Shown: positions 51,236-61,307 of the stretch, piece by piece
Numbering within the stretch: the first letter of the stretch is position 1
Layout: each line of letters begins with the position of its first letter
Program-made: the position numbers and the translations under genes
DNA from: UBA987 sp002292105
Lineage (GTDB): Bacteria; Bacteroidota; Bacteroidia; NS11-12g; UBA9320
Length of the DNA stretch: 64,000 nucleotides
Direction of reading: 5' to 3'
Assembly: GCA_943846675.1 (NCBI GenBank)
Contig: OX044357.1
Coordinates: 2,914,001 to 2,978,000, forward strand
The notes under the pieces: generated by a model
Databases searched by the model: none
What the model was told of the DNA's origin: nothing
The model's input: the letters and a program-made list of their open reading frames with translations, nothing else

Positions 51236-54217
51236 TTACCCAATTTCTAGTGACAATTCGACCGATGTTCCATTGTCCAAATCATAGATTTCAAGGCGGT
51301 TGCCTTCATGAGATTTGTTGAGCATTTTTATTCGGTCCGATATGACCTGTATGGCCGCAGACTCGTGACTTTTACTTTTCCCTTTGGCTTTTTCAATAGC
51401 CGCCGGACGACCAATACCATTATCGGCGATGGTACAAACCAATTTGTTTTGGTCTACTTGAAAGCCAATGGTGAGTTTGCCGTCTTCACCCTTTTCAGGC
51501 AATCCGTGTTTAATGGCGTTTTCAACAAATGGCTGCAACATCATGGGTGGGATGTAGGTATTATCTGGATTAACAGATGGCACATGAATAATCTTGTAGG
51601 TAAATGGAGCCTTCATACTAAATTGTTCCAGTTCGATGTAGTTGCGAAGCGTCGTAATTTCATCTGAAAGTGGGATGGAATCAATGCGAGAATTTTGCAA
51701 CGTTAAACGCATTAGTTTGGCAAATTTTTGAAGGTATTTTCTCGCTTCTTGGTGTCTTTCTAGGGCTACTAACGACTGAATGGAGTTTAACGCATTAAAC
51801 AAAAAATGCGGATTCATTTGAAGTCTTAAGGCTTTTTGCTCAAGTTCTATGAGCTCCTTTTCTACTTGTAGCTTTTCACGATCTCGCTTGCCTCTCGCTT
51901 TAATTCTCCGCACATAAATAATCACGGACAAGGCAATGATCAATGCTGGGATTAGCCAAATTAGTAAGGTAAACCACCATGTTTTCCAAAACGGTAAAAG
52001 CACTTCAAAGGGCCACTTTTTGGTTTTACTATCAATTCCCTCAGACGAGATTGATTTATACAATAACTCGTACTCACCAGAAGGCAAATTAGAATACACC
52101 GCATCCTTTTTATCGGTCGGTTTTCTCCAATCTTCGTCAAACCCATTAAGCTTCCATTGGTATTTCACCTTGGTCGGATTGTTCAAATCAATCCCTGAAA
52201 ACGTAAACGTTAAGTGATTTTGATCATGCGGAAATTGAGGTGTCGTTGTTAAATTATTCCACGATGTTGGGGCATGCCCAAAGGTATTGGGTCCCAGTTG
52301 TTCATAAAACAAATCAACGTTATCGAGCCATACACGCGGGTTGATTTGCGTAGTTTGTACATTGTTTGGATTATACTGGGTTAAGCCGTTAATGGTGCCG
52401 AACCACATGTTACCTTCCTTATCACAAAACCCAGCATTCTGACAAGTTTCTATCCCTCGGAAACCATCGGCCGAACCAAAAAATTCTATTTCAATAACAT
52501 CTCCCGTTTCATTAATGGTTAGCTTTTCTAATCCGCGTTCATGACCTAGATACAGATGTCCGATTTGATCAAATTCTAAGAGATATAAGTTATGAGACTT
52601 TAAGACACCTTGAGTTGGCTCAACGAGCATTTTAGTCTCAGGAATATACCGATATAGCCCTCCAGAAGTAGCAATCCATATACCATTGGAATTGGCCCGT
52701 ATGGCTCTAACATTCTGAAAATTGAGTTGACTTTCCGTAATTTCCAAAGTGACTTTGCCACCGCGAATAAACCCTACCCCTTTACTCTCCGTTCCGAACC
52801 AAATGTCGTTTTTATAAGAGGCTAATGCATGAATACGGTTGGATGGCAATTCGGTCAGATACCGGTAGTTTTTAATGCGTAATCCATTCTTACCCTTACG
52901 ACGTGTGATATGTGAGATGCCTCCATCAAGACTGGCAACCCAAACATCACTTTTGCGCCAACATACAATGTCTTTGATATAGTTACCACAAAGTCCGTCC
53001 CTTACCTGCAACCAAGTAAAACTGCTGTCTTGAAACAGGGCTAACCCTTCACCCTCAGTTCCTAGCCATAGCGTTCCGTCATTGGACGACCCTATTGCCT
53101 TGACCTTAATGTTTGCAAAACCTGAATCCTGTCCATACACGGTGTATCGATTTGAATCGATTTTGACCACTCCTTTTCTTCCAGTTCCAACCCAAATAGC
53201 CCCATTTCTATCTTGGTTAACGGCGTAGGTATAGTTGTCTGGAAGTCCGTCTTTTGATGTAATATGTATAAATTGTTGACCTGCAAATTGGTTCAAGCCC
53301 CCACCTGACGTTCCTAACCAAACATTTCCCCAAGCGTCAGCAGCAATGCTCCGAACGTGGTTATTTGTTAACCCAGATGCGATGTTGTAACGGTCAATTT
53401 TGTTGTTTTTCAGGTCTGCAACCAAGGCTCCATTGCCTTGAGTGGCTATCCACAACGCATCACCATCTCGCATTAAATCGTAACAAATGGTGTTATAGGG
53501 TAAGGGCAATCTCAAGTTGGTTACATCATCTCCATCATAGAATTTAATGCCTTTGCCATACGTCCCTATCCAAACGCCATTGCTATCACTAAGCAGGCAC
53601 TGGATATAATTATCTGGTAAACCATCTACCTTGCTGATAAACCTGACTTTAGCCAACGTTTTTCTATTTAACAGGTACAATCCACGGTTTGTGCCCATAT
53701 ACACATGGGCACCATAACTGGTTATTGACGTCACGTAGAAGTTATCTTCTTGATCCTGTTTTGGTACCTTAATCATAGAGTCACTCTTCAACATGTACAA
53801 ACCATTAGAAGTGCCTATGAGCAGGTTACTATCCGCTTCGTGAAGGGTAAATACGCGAATATCTCCATCTTCAGAAAGTGTGTAATTGGTAAATTCATAC
53901 CCATTAAATCTACTTAAACCTGATTGCGTGCCTACGAGTATATTCTGATTTTTGTCTTCGTAAATACAGTTTACAAAATTGTTTATTAAGCCTTGCTGGG
54001 TGTTATATGTTTTGAATGTATTCCCATCAAATCGCGCTATACCTCCACCCCGCGTTCCGACCCAAATAAACCCACGACTGTCATTAATAACATCAAAAAC
54101 CTGTGACTGCGGCAGTCCCTGTTCAAGGCTAAAATGCTTAAAATAATTCTGTTGGCTAAATACATTGAAGTAACTCAGACCAATAGTCATCAAGAAGAAA
54201 ATGGTACGCCAAAACAT
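51236..54217 (-). CDS. Sensor histidine kinase with two-component propeller (second, no adjacent regulator)
   Basis: A 993-residue LytS-type kinase. The signal segment (about 1-20) is followed by about 600 residues of propeller blades (DSRGFIWVGTRGGGIARFDG, DAWGNVWLGTSGGGLNQFAG, DRNGAIWVGTGRKGVVKID), a Y_Y_Y domain (WKLNGFDEDWRKPTD), one helix (WWFTLLIWLIPALIIALSVIIYV), a coiled-coil linker and the core LQMNPHFLFNALNSIQSLVA with ATP-binding DNGIGRP. No response regulator lies nearby, unlike the pair at 23887-27603. A -7 TATTTTTG is 5 nt before the ATG. It is divergent from the PBP1C gene. Confidence 0.93.
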   Translation of the reverse strand: MFWRTIFFLMTIGLSYFNVFSQQNYFKHFSLEQGLPQSQVFDVINDSRGFIWVGTRGGGIARFDGNTFKTYNTQQGLINNFVNCIYEDKNQNILVGTQSGLSRFNGYEFTNYTLSEDGDIRVFTLHEADSNLLIGTSNGLYMLKSDSMIKVPKQDQEDNFYVTSITSYGAHVYMGTNRGLYLLNRKTLAKVRFISKVDGLPDNYIQCLLSDSNGVWIGTYGKGIKFYDGDDVTNLRLPLPYNTICYDLMRDGDALWIATQGNGALVADLKNNKIDRYNIASGLTNNHVRSIAADAWGNVWLGTSGGGLNQFAGQQFIHITSKDGLPDNYTYAVNQDRNGAIWVGTGRKGVVKIDSNRYTVYGQDSGFANIKVKAIGSSNDGTLWLGTEGEGLALFQDSSFTWLQVRDGLCGNYIKDIVCWRKSDVWVASLDGGISHITRRKGKNGLRIKNYRYLTELPSNRIHALASYKNDIWFGTESKGVGFIRGGKVTLEITESQLNFQNVRAIRANSNGIWIATSGGLYRYIPETKMLVEPTQGVLKSHNLYLLEFDQIGHLYLGHERGLEKLTINETGDVIEIEFFGSADGFRGIETCQNAGFCDKEGNMWFGTINGLTQYNPNNVQTTQINPRVWLDNVDLFYEQLGPNTFGHAPTSWNNLTTTPQFPHDQNHLTFTFSGIDLNNPTKVKYQWKLNGFDEDWRKPTDKKDAVYSNLPSGEYELLYKSISSEGIDSKTKKWPFEVLLPFWKTWWFTLLIWLIPALIIALSVIIYVRRIKARGKRDREKLQVEKELIELEQKALRLQMNPHFLFNALNSIQSLVALERHQEARKYLQKFAKLMRLTLQNSRIDSIPLSDEITTLRNYIELEQFSMKAPFTYKIIHVPSVNPDNTYIPPMMLQPFVENAIKHGLPEKGEDGKLTIGFQVDQNKLVCTIADNGIGRPAAIEKAKGKSKSHESAAIQVISDRIKMLNKSHEGNRLEIYDLDNGTSVELSLEIG

Positions 54218-54222
54218 TTAAT

Positions 54223-54230
54223 CAAAAATA
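54223..54230 (-). promoter_or_regulatory. Bacteroidota -7 element TATTTTTG before kinase
   Basis: Exact TAnnTTTG on the minus strand, with 5 nt to the kinase ATG at 54217. A CTTG at 54251-54254 sits at about the -33 position with a 20-base spacer. Confidence 0.55.
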
Positions 54231-54319
54231 GGGCACCCTTATACCGCAACCAAGTGCAGATAATAGTTTACAACTGGCAAATAATAAGCCTTGGTACATA
54301 TTTGAACTTAGGATTAAAG

Positions 54320-56581
54320 ATGTTAGCATTAAGAAGGATACCAAAAATCAAAAAATGGACTAAACGCAGTCTGCTGGCTCTTGGTGTATATTTTTTGTTC
54401 TGCCTGCCCAATACCTTATTCGACACTTCGTATAGCACTGTAGTTGAAGATGTAAATGGCCAGTTGCTCATGGCACAAATTGCGTCAGATGGTCAATGGC
54501 GATTCCCCCAATCGGACAGCATCCCGCTAAAGTTCAAAACTGCCCTCATCGAGTTTGAAGACTATCGTTTTGAAAAACATCATGGCGTTAGTTTGCTGGC
54601 ACTTGGTCGGGCTACTATCCAAAACATCACTTCAAAAAGACTGGTAAGCGGAGGAAGCACCTTGTCTATGCAAGTGATACGTATGAGTAGAAAACGCACA
54701 GGTAGAAAACTATCTGATAAACTCAAAGAAATGGTGATGGCCGTTCGTTTGGAAACGCAATTAACAAAAGATCAAATTCTCGCACTTCATGCCAGCCATG
54801 CCCCGTTTGGAGGCAACGTAGTTGGACTAGAGGCTGCAAGCTGGCGCTATTTTGGACATGACCCCAACAGACTTTCGTGGGCCGAATCAGCGACATTAGC
54901 TGTTCTTCCAAACGCTCCTTCGTTGATTCATATGTCGAAAAACCGACAAGCATTAAAAGACAAAAGAAATCGGTTGTTAAAGCGCATGCACGATAACCAA
55001 GATTTGTCCGATCTAGAATATGAAACGGCGATTGCAGAACCTTTGCCTGCAAAGCCCAAACCTCTTCCGCAAATGACCCCACATTACATGGCATACATCA
55101 GCGCACAAGGACTCAAAGGAAAACGAATACGATCAGACATAGACAGAAATATTCAATCCGGAGTAAACAACATTGTTACGAGGCATTTTAACCGAAATGT
55201 AAAAAAAGGTATTGCGAACTTGGCAGTGCTTGTTCTGGATGTTGAAACTGGCAAAACCGTTGCCTATGTCGGGAATACCCCATGTTCCGAATCGGATAAA
55301 AAGCATGTCGATATTGTTCAAGCCCCACGAAGTACAGGCAGCATATTAAAACCATTTTTATACGCCAAGGCCATGCAAAATGGACAACTCACGCCTCAAA
55401 TGCTGGTTGCAGACTATCCAACGCGTATTAACGGTTATGCGCCTCAGAATTATGATGAATCATACGATGGAATCGTACCTGCCTCAAAGGCACTGGCACG
55501 ATCACTAAACATTCCTGCAGTACGTTTATTGAGCTCGTATGGCGTTTCTAGATTCAAACAAAACTTAATTGAGTTTGGTCTGACTACATTATTTAGGCCG
55601 GCAGAGCAATATGGGCTAGCACTAGTGTTGGGTGGTGCAGAAGCGAATCTATGGGACTTAAGCCATGCGTATGCCAAGCTATCGGCTGCTGCTCAAAACG
55701 CCGAAAGCGCTCATGGCCTGTCGCCATCAGTTGCTTATGAAGTACTCGAAGCCATGTCGTCCGTTAATCGGCCAACTAGTGAGCAATATTGGACACGGTT
55801 TGATGGCAAGCAAAAAATAGCATGGAAGACTGGAACAAGCTTCGGCGCCCGCGATGCATGGGCCATTGGTGTAACCAAAAAGTATGTGGTTGGTGTTTGG
55901 GCAGGGAATGCATCTGGAGAAGGAGTTCCAGGCATGACTGGTAGCAACACTGCAGCACCAGTGCTGTTTCAGGTATTTCAACATTTACCAAACGCTTTGT
56001 GGTTTACAAAACCAACCAGAGACATGAAATTCGTTACGCTTTGTAAACAAAGTGGCCAGCGCTATGGCCAACATTGTGACGAGGGCGTTAAATCGTATAT
56101 ACCTAAACCCTGTATGGTTTCTTCCTCCTGTGGGTTTCACCAAAAAATTCATTTGTCCAAAAGCACAGGCGAACGTGTTTTTGCCGATTGTGAATTACCA
56201 AATAACACTGAAACGAAATCCTGGTTTGTGATTCCAACGGCTGCAGAAAGTTTCTATAAAGCCAATCACCCTGAGTATGCACCGCTTCCTAAATTCAAGA
56301 TTGGATGTGCTCAAAACACAAAAGACTTAGACGTTTTATACCCACTGCGGAATAGTGTGATTCGCATTCCCACACTTTTGAATGGGAAAAAAGGAAACGT
56401 CATTTTTGAAGCCGTTCACCGTCGTCGCGATGCTGAATTATTTTGGTATGTAGACAAACAATTTATTGCCACCACCACAGACGTTCATCAACTCGACTTT
56501 CTACCAAAAACAGGAAAGCACAAGCTAACCGTAACAGACGAAAATGGATTTGAAATAACAAGATTCTTCAACGTTTTGTAG
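54320..56581 (+). CDS. pbpC: Penicillin-binding protein 1C
   Basis: A 753-residue bifunctional enzyme from ATG 54320 (MLALRRIPKIKKWTKRS), which gives a proper membrane anchor; longer starts would run back through the divergent kinase gene. The GT51 glycosyltransferase domain has FEDYRFEKHHGVSLLALGRA, SGGSTLSMQVIRM and ETQLTKDQIL. The transpeptidase domain has S-x-x-K in STGSILKPFLYAKA and KTGTSFGARDAWAIG. A BiPBP_C domain closes it (about 665-750). It polymerises and cross-links peptidoglycan. The alpha-2-macroglobulin gene that often accompanies pbpC is not here. Confidence 0.92.
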   Translation: MLALRRIPKIKKWTKRSLLALGVYFLFCLPNTLFDTSYSTVVEDVNGQLLMAQIASDGQWRFPQSDSIPLKFKTALIEFEDYRFEKHHGVSLLALGRATIQNITSKRLVSGGSTLSMQVIRMSRKRTGRKLSDKLKEMVMAVRLETQLTKDQILALHASHAPFGGNVVGLEAASWRYFGHDPNRLSWAESATLAVLPNAPSLIHMSKNRQALKDKRNRLLKRMHDNQDLSDLEYETAIAEPLPAKPKPLPQMTPHYMAYISAQGLKGKRIRSDIDRNIQSGVNNIVTRHFNRNVKKGIANLAVLVLDVETGKTVAYVGNTPCSESDKKHVDIVQAPRSTGSILKPFLYAKAMQNGQLTPQMLVADYPTRINGYAPQNYDESYDGIVPASKALARSLNIPAVRLLSSYGVSRFKQNLIEFGLTTLFRPAEQYGLALVLGGAEANLWDLSHAYAKLSAAAQNAESAHGLSPSVAYEVLEAMSSVNRPTSEQYWTRFDGKQKIAWKTGTSFGARDAWAIGVTKKYVVGVWAGNASGEGVPGMTGSNTAAPVLFQVFQHLPNALWFTKPTRDMKFVTLCKQSGQRYGQHCDEGVKSYIPKPCMVSSSCGFHQKIHLSKSTGERVFADCELPNNTETKSWFVIPTAAESFYKANHPEYAPLPKFKIGCAQNTKDLDVLYPLRNSVIRIPTLLNGKKGNVIFEAVHRRRDAELFWYVDKQFIATTTDVHQLDFLPKTGKHKLTVTDENGFEITRFFNVL

Positions 56582-56682
56582 CACAAACTCTTGCCGTTTT
56601 TCGTAACTTGTTTACAAGTATAAAGTTATCCATACTGCAAGGTATACATTGATAAAGATGTATTCAAGGTGTAAAATGCATC

Positions 56683-57720
56683 ATGATTAAAGGTAGAGGT
56701 ACTTCAATAAATTCGGTTAATCGATTCGACTCCCATCAGTATGAGGCAGATGAAGGTGAAAGACTAGAAGATGTAGGTGCGTCAAAAACCAAAATCATTC
56801 AAATTCAGGCCAAAAGCATTCTCAATCAAGTATTAAGTCCAGATATACCCATGCCTTGGAGTATGAACCCCTACCAAGGATGTGAGCATGGTTGCAGCTA
56901 CTGTTACGCCAGACCTACTCATGAGTTTTGGGGGTATAGCGGTGGTGTTGACTTCGAAAATGTCATCCTCGTTAAAAAAGACGCCCCTCAGTTGCTGACA
57001 AAAAAATTTATGAGCAGGAGTTGGAAAGGCGAGCCAATAATGCTCAGTGGAAACACAGACTGTTATCAACCCATTGAACGCAAGTTAGAGGTGACAAGAG
57101 GTTTACTAAAGGTTTGTCAGACACATAAAAATCCTGTTGGCATCATTACCAAAAACACATTGGTAACGCGCGATTTGGATATCCTGGCTCCGATGGCCAA
57201 AGACAATCTAGTACAAGTCATATTTAGCATTACGTCTTTAGACGATGGATTAAGACGTGTTCTTGAGCCAAGAACCTCATCGGTAAAAGGAAAACTCAAG
57301 GCAATAGAAAAACTGGCACATGCCGGTATTCCTGTTGGCATTATGATGGCTCCAATCATTCCGGCTATCAATAGCTTTGAAATAATGGACTTGGCTAAAG
57401 CTGTGTCTAACGCGGGTGCTAGCTTTATGGGGTACGCGATTGTTCGATTAAACGGCTGTGTTGAAGAATTGTTTAGCGATTGGTTAGAACGACATTTTCC
57501 GGACCGTAAGAAAAAAGTATTGGCGCACATTGCCGATTGTCATGGCGGCGATGTGCAAGATAGTCGATTCAAAACCCGGATGTCGGGTGAAGGCAATTAC
57601 GCCGATTTAATTAAACAACAGGTTAAACTGGCTAGGAAAAAGTACAAGCTAGATGAGGAAAGACTAAGACTGAACCAATCTTTGTTTAGTCGGACTGGGC
57701 AAATTGGCTTGGGGATTTAG
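56683..57720 (+). CDS. PA0069-family radical SAM protein
   Basis: A 345-residue radical SAM enzyme of the COG1533 type. The N-terminal IQIQAKSILNQVLSPDIPMPWSMNPYQGCEHGCSYCYARPTHEFWGYSGGVDFE holds the cluster motif C-x3-C-x2-C in CEHGCSYC. PIMLSGNTDCYQPIERKLEVTRGLL, KNTLVTRDLDIL and SITSLDDGLRRVLEPRT follow, as in SPL-like/PA0069 proteins. It resembles spore photoproduct lyase relatives, but DNA repair activity is not shown. It stands alone, ending at a hairpin terminator. Confidence 0.9.
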   Translation: MIKGRGTSINSVNRFDSHQYEADEGERLEDVGASKTKIIQIQAKSILNQVLSPDIPMPWSMNPYQGCEHGCSYCYARPTHEFWGYSGGVDFENVILVKKDAPQLLTKKFMSRSWKGEPIMLSGNTDCYQPIERKLEVTRGLLKVCQTHKNPVGIITKNTLVTRDLDILAPMAKDNLVQVIFSITSLDDGLRRVLEPRTSSVKGKLKAIEKLAHAGIPVGIMMAPIIPAINSFEIMDLAKAVSNAGASFMGYAIVRLNGCVEELFSDWLERHFPDRKKKVLAHIADCHGGDVQDSRFKTRMSGEGNYADLIKQQVKLARKKYKLDEERLRLNQSLFSRTGQIGLGI

Positions 57721-57726
57721 CACAAA

Positions 57727-57755
57727 AAAAGGAGGCTCTTTCGAAACCTCCTTTT
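57727..57755. terminator. Bidirectional terminator between radical SAM gene and ftsH
   Basis: A 9-bp stem (AAAAGGAGG at 57727-57735, CCTCCTTTT at 57747-57755) encloses an 11-base loop and lies between convergent stops 57720 and 57774. A-runs upstream and T-runs downstream supply U-tracts for both strands. Confidence 0.8.
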
Positions 57756-57773
57756 GGTAAAATATTTTAAGAA

Positions 57774-59864
57774 CTATTCTTCTGAATTAGGCTTTTCTTC
57801 AGTTGGAGCATCTTCCTTTGGATTTTCAGACACTTCTGGTTCTGGTGAAATTTCCGATTCCGTTTCAGCTTCAGCTTCTACTTCCTCTTTCACCTCAACT
57901 TTTTTCATCTTCTCTTCCGGTTTTTCCCAAGGTCGTTTACCGAATATCGCTTCTAAATCCTCTTTAAAGATAACTTCCTTCTCTAACAGTTTATCGGCCA
58001 ACTGATCAAGCTTATCTCTATTGTCGGTAAGAATTTTTATTGCGCGTTGATACTGTTCGTCTGTTAACTTTTTGATTTCGTCATCCATCAAAGCAGCTGT
58101 TTGCTCACTAAATGGTTTGGTAAACCCTTCGTTCATATTGTAATATGAAATATTACCAACCTTCTCGTTCAAACCATATATCGAAACCATAGCCATGGCT
58201 TGACGCGTAACCTTTTCCAAATCACTTAACGCACCTGTAGATATCTTGCCGAATGTCACAAATTCAGCGGCACGACCACCTAACGCAGCACACATTTCAT
58301 CTAGAATTTGTTCAGAGGTTGTAATCTGTCTTTCTTCTGGCAAGTACCACGCCGCTCCTAAACTTCTTCCACGAGGTACGATAGTAACTTTCACTAACGG
58401 ACTGGCATGTTCACATAACCAGCTTACCGTTGCGTGACCAGCTTCATGAACCGCCACGGATCTTTTCTCTTCAGGAGTTATGATCTTATTCTTTTTCTCA
58501 AGACCTCCAATGATACGATCAACAGCATCTAAGAAGTCTTGTTTTTCAATGATCTTTTTGTTTTTTCTTGCCGCGATTAATGCCGCCTCGTTACACATAT
58601 TGGCAATATCAGCTCCACTAAATCCAGGAGTTTGTCTTGCCAAGAAATCACGATCAAGTTCTTTTTCAATTTTTAACGGCTTCAAGTGAACATCAAAAAT
58701 GGCTCGACGCTCGTTTAAATCCGGCATATCTGCATATATCTGACGATCGAATCGACCTGCTCTTAACAGTGCTGAGTCGAGAACATCTACGCGGTTTGTC
58801 GCAGCCACAATGATAACACCTGAATCAGTTCCAAAACCATCCATCTCTGTTAACAATTGGTTCAACGTGTTTTCACGTTCATCGTTCGAACCTTGCATGG
58901 CATTCTTTCCTCTTGCTCGCCCGATGGCATCAATTTCATCAATAAAAATGATACAAGGTGCTTTCTCTTTCGCTTGTTTGAACAAGTCTCTTACTCTTGA
59001 AGCACCAACTCCAACAAACATTTCAACGAAGTCTGAACCAGATAAACTGAAAAATGGAACATTGGCTTCTCCAGCTACTGCTTTAGCCAATAACGTTTTA
59101 CCTGTTCCTGGAGGGCCTACAAGCAATGCACCCTTAGGTATCTTACCACCAAGGTCTGTATATTTTTTAGGATTTTTAAGGAAATCAACAATCTCCATTA
59201 CCTCTACTTTGGCTTCCTCTAAACCGGCTACGTCTTGAAAGGTTACATTAACCTTTGTGTCCTTGTCGAACAATTGAGCCTTAGACTTTCCGATATTAAA
59301 TATTTGTCCTGCTCCACCACCAGCTTGACCGCCCATACGACGCATCATGAGATACCAAAAACCAAATAATAACGCGAAAAACAGTACCCAGTTGGTTATA
59401 AAACTGTAGTCCTGTTCATCATCGGTATCGATTAGAATTTTTTTGTTTTTTGCGATCCCTTCTTGCGCTGAGGCTACATCCTCTTTAAAGGATTGATAAT
59501 CTGGAATCTGCTTAATCGTATAGTCTGGAGCATTCGGATTCATAGGTTTCTTAAACCCCTTGTCTCTGTTTTCCTTTGTATACTTCTCTGATTTCTTGGC
59601 ACTGTCTGAAAGGTATATGTACGCCTTTGTGCCATTAATAACTTCAATTTTTTCGACCTCTTTATTTGCGAGCATGTCGTGAAGTTCTCTGGTTTGTAGG
59701 GTGTTTTCCCCACCACCTGGAAAGTACAACATAGTAATGAGGATAATCGCGATTAACACGTATATCCAACTCATACTAAATCGTGGGAGTCCACCTTTTT
59801 TTTCAGGTTTGCCGGAATCCTTTTTCACAATAATTTTAGGTCTCTTATTCTTTTCTTCTGCCAT
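57774..59864 (-). CDS. ftsH: ATP-dependent zinc metalloprotease FtsH
   Basis: A 696-residue membrane AAA+ protease. Two helices (about 33-49 and 157-174) flank a periplasmic domain; Walker A is GPPGTGKT (250-257), Walker B FIDEID (307-312), the SRH ends in RAGRFDRQ, and the zinc site is H473-E-A-G-H477 with the distal Asp in the SDLEKVT stretch. Its Glu-rich C-terminus (KVEVKEEVEAEAETES) is longer and more acidic than usual, as in many Bacteroidota. It degrades misfolded membrane proteins and LpxC-like targets. It is divergent from kbl across a 247-bp gap. Confidence 0.97.
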   Translation of the reverse strand: MAEEKNKRPKIIVKKDSGKPEKKGGLPRFSMSWIYVLIAIILITMLYFPGGGENTLQTRELHDMLANKEVEKIEVINGTKAYIYLSDSAKKSEKYTKENRDKGFKKPMNPNAPDYTIKQIPDYQSFKEDVASAQEGIAKNKKILIDTDDEQDYSFITNWVLFFALLFGFWYLMMRRMGGQAGGGAGQIFNIGKSKAQLFDKDTKVNVTFQDVAGLEEAKVEVMEIVDFLKNPKKYTDLGGKIPKGALLVGPPGTGKTLLAKAVAGEANVPFFSLSGSDFVEMFVGVGASRVRDLFKQAKEKAPCIIFIDEIDAIGRARGKNAMQGSNDERENTLNQLLTEMDGFGTDSGVIIVAATNRVDVLDSALLRAGRFDRQIYADMPDLNERRAIFDVHLKPLKIEKELDRDFLARQTPGFSGADIANMCNEAALIAARKNKKIIEKQDFLDAVDRIIGGLEKKNKIITPEEKRSVAVHEAGHATVSWLCEHASPLVKVTIVPRGRSLGAAWYLPEERQITTSEQILDEMCAALGGRAAEFVTFGKISTGALSDLEKVTRQAMAMVSIYGLNEKVGNISYYNMNEGFTKPFSEQTAALMDDEIKKLTDEQYQRAIKILTDNRDKLDQLADKLLEKEVIFKEDLEAIFGKRPWEKPEEKMKKVEVKEEVEAEAETESEISPEPEVSENPKEDAPTEEKPNSEE

Positions 59865-60111
59865 TCGAAAATTGTATAACTTAAGACTTTGAGTTAATAT
59901 GTTACCAAGCCTTTAAACAGCGGCAAAAGTAACATTTATTTAAGCCAATACTATCCAAACCAATAACCGAGTAAAAGGTTGTCATTCACCGACAAACTGC
60001 CTGTTTTTTAGGCTAAAAATTTGAATTGTGCCGTTCAAACTCCAATTAGGGAAGCTTTAAAGCACATTATAAACAAAAAAAACCGTTGATTTGTTCAAAA
60101 TTTGACATCCA

Positions 60112-61302
60112 ATGTTTGATACTTTAAAACCACATTTAGAAAAGGAATTAGCCGCAATCAAAGAAGCGGGATTATACAAAAGCGAACGCATTATTAGCTC
60201 GCCTCAGGCGGCTGACATTTCGCTTAGCTCTGGTCATTCTGTTATTAATTTTTGCGGCAATAATTATTTAGGCTTGTCTTCCCATCCACAAGTTGTTGAG
60301 GCGGCCAAAAATGCAATTGACACCCATGGATACGGGCTTTCGTCCGTTAGGTTTATTTGCGGTACTCAAGACATACACAAACAACTGGAGCAAAAAATTT
60401 CTGAATTCTTGGGCACAGAAGACACCATTCTGTATGCCGCGGCATTTGATGCCAACGGAGGTGTTTTTGAACCTTTGTTGAACAAAGATGATGCTATTAT
60501 CAGCGACGCCTTAAACCATGCCTCTATAATTGATGGAGTGCGTTTATGTAAAGCTGCTCGATACAGATATGAGCACAACAACATGGATGACCTGGAAAGA
60601 TGCCTGCAAGAAAGTCAAGGCGCTAATAATAGAATTATTGTTACCGACGGTGTGTTTTCTATGGACGGCACCATCGCACAACTTGACAAAATAGTTGAAT
60701 TGGCCGAAAAATATAAGGCCTTAATTATGATTGACGAGTGCCATGCCAGTGGATTTATGGGTAAAACGGGTCGCGGTACGCACGAGCATTGCGGTGTAGT
60801 TGGCAAGATTGACATAATAACAGGAACACTGGGCAAAGCCCTTGGTGGTGCTTCAGGTGGTTTCACGTCAGGACGAAAAGAAATCATTGATATGTTACGT
60901 CAACGATCTCGTCCATATCTTTTCTCCAATACGGTTGCACCTTCTATCGTTGGTGCTAGTATTGCCGTGTTAGACATGCTAAGTCAAACCACCGATCTTC
61001 GAGACACGCTAGAAGAGAATACCGATTACTTCAGAGATAAGATGACGGAAGCCGGATTTGACATCAAATCTGGAACCCATCCTATCGTACCGATCATGTT
61101 GTACGATGCTAAATTGTCTCAGGTATTTGCTGAAAAATTACTTGAAGAAGGCATCTATGTTATTGGATTTTATTTCCCTGTTGTCCCAAAAGGTCAAGCA
61201 CGTATTCGGGTTCAAGTTTCAGCAGGTCACGAAAAATCTCATTTAGATAAAGCCATCAACGCCTTTATAAAAATTGGTCGTGAACTTGATGTGATTAAAT
61301 AA
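60112..61302 (+). CDS. kbl: Glycine C-acetyltransferase (2-amino-3-ketobutyrate CoA ligase)
   Basis: A 396-residue PLP enzyme of the alpha-oxoamine synthase family, cleaving 2-amino-3-ketobutyrate with CoA to glycine and acetyl-CoA in threonine breakdown. It has FCGNNYLGLSSHP, HGYGLSSVRFICGTQDIHKQLE, the PLP aspartate in MIDECHASGFMG (D208, H211) and the Schiff-base lysine K242 in TGTLGKALGGASGG. The high identity to the Kbl pattern, not BioF, rests on RFICGTQDIHK. It is 5 bp before menA, so the three genes to menC may be co-transcribed; threonine dehydrogenase is not in the window. Confidence 0.95.
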   Translation: MFDTLKPHLEKELAAIKEAGLYKSERIISSPQAADISLSSGHSVINFCGNNYLGLSSHPQVVEAAKNAIDTHGYGLSSVRFICGTQDIHKQLEQKISEFLGTEDTILYAAAFDANGGVFEPLLNKDDAIISDALNHASIIDGVRLCKAARYRYEHNNMDDLERCLQESQGANNRIIVTDGVFSMDGTIAQLDKIVELAEKYKALIMIDECHASGFMGKTGRGTHEHCGVVGKIDIITGTLGKALGGASGGFTSGRKEIIDMLRQRSRPYLFSNTVAPSIVGASIAVLDMLSQTTDLRDTLEENTDYFRDKMTEAGFDIKSGTHPIVPIMLYDAKLSQVFAEKLLEEGIYVIGFYFPVVPKGQARIRVQVSAGHEKSHLDKAINAFIKIGRELDVIK

Positions 61303-61307
61303 TTTGT

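Noticed and set aside
54134..54319. N-terminal extension of PBP1C from ATG 54134.
   Set aside because: It runs antisense through the 5' end of the divergent kinase gene and places 62 unusual residues before a clear membrane anchor at MLALRRIPKIKKW.
59865..60111. RNA gene or riboswitch between ftsH and kbl.
   Set aside because: The 247-bp divergent gap holds no stem-loop or conserved RNA motif that I can recognise; it probably contains only the two promoters.
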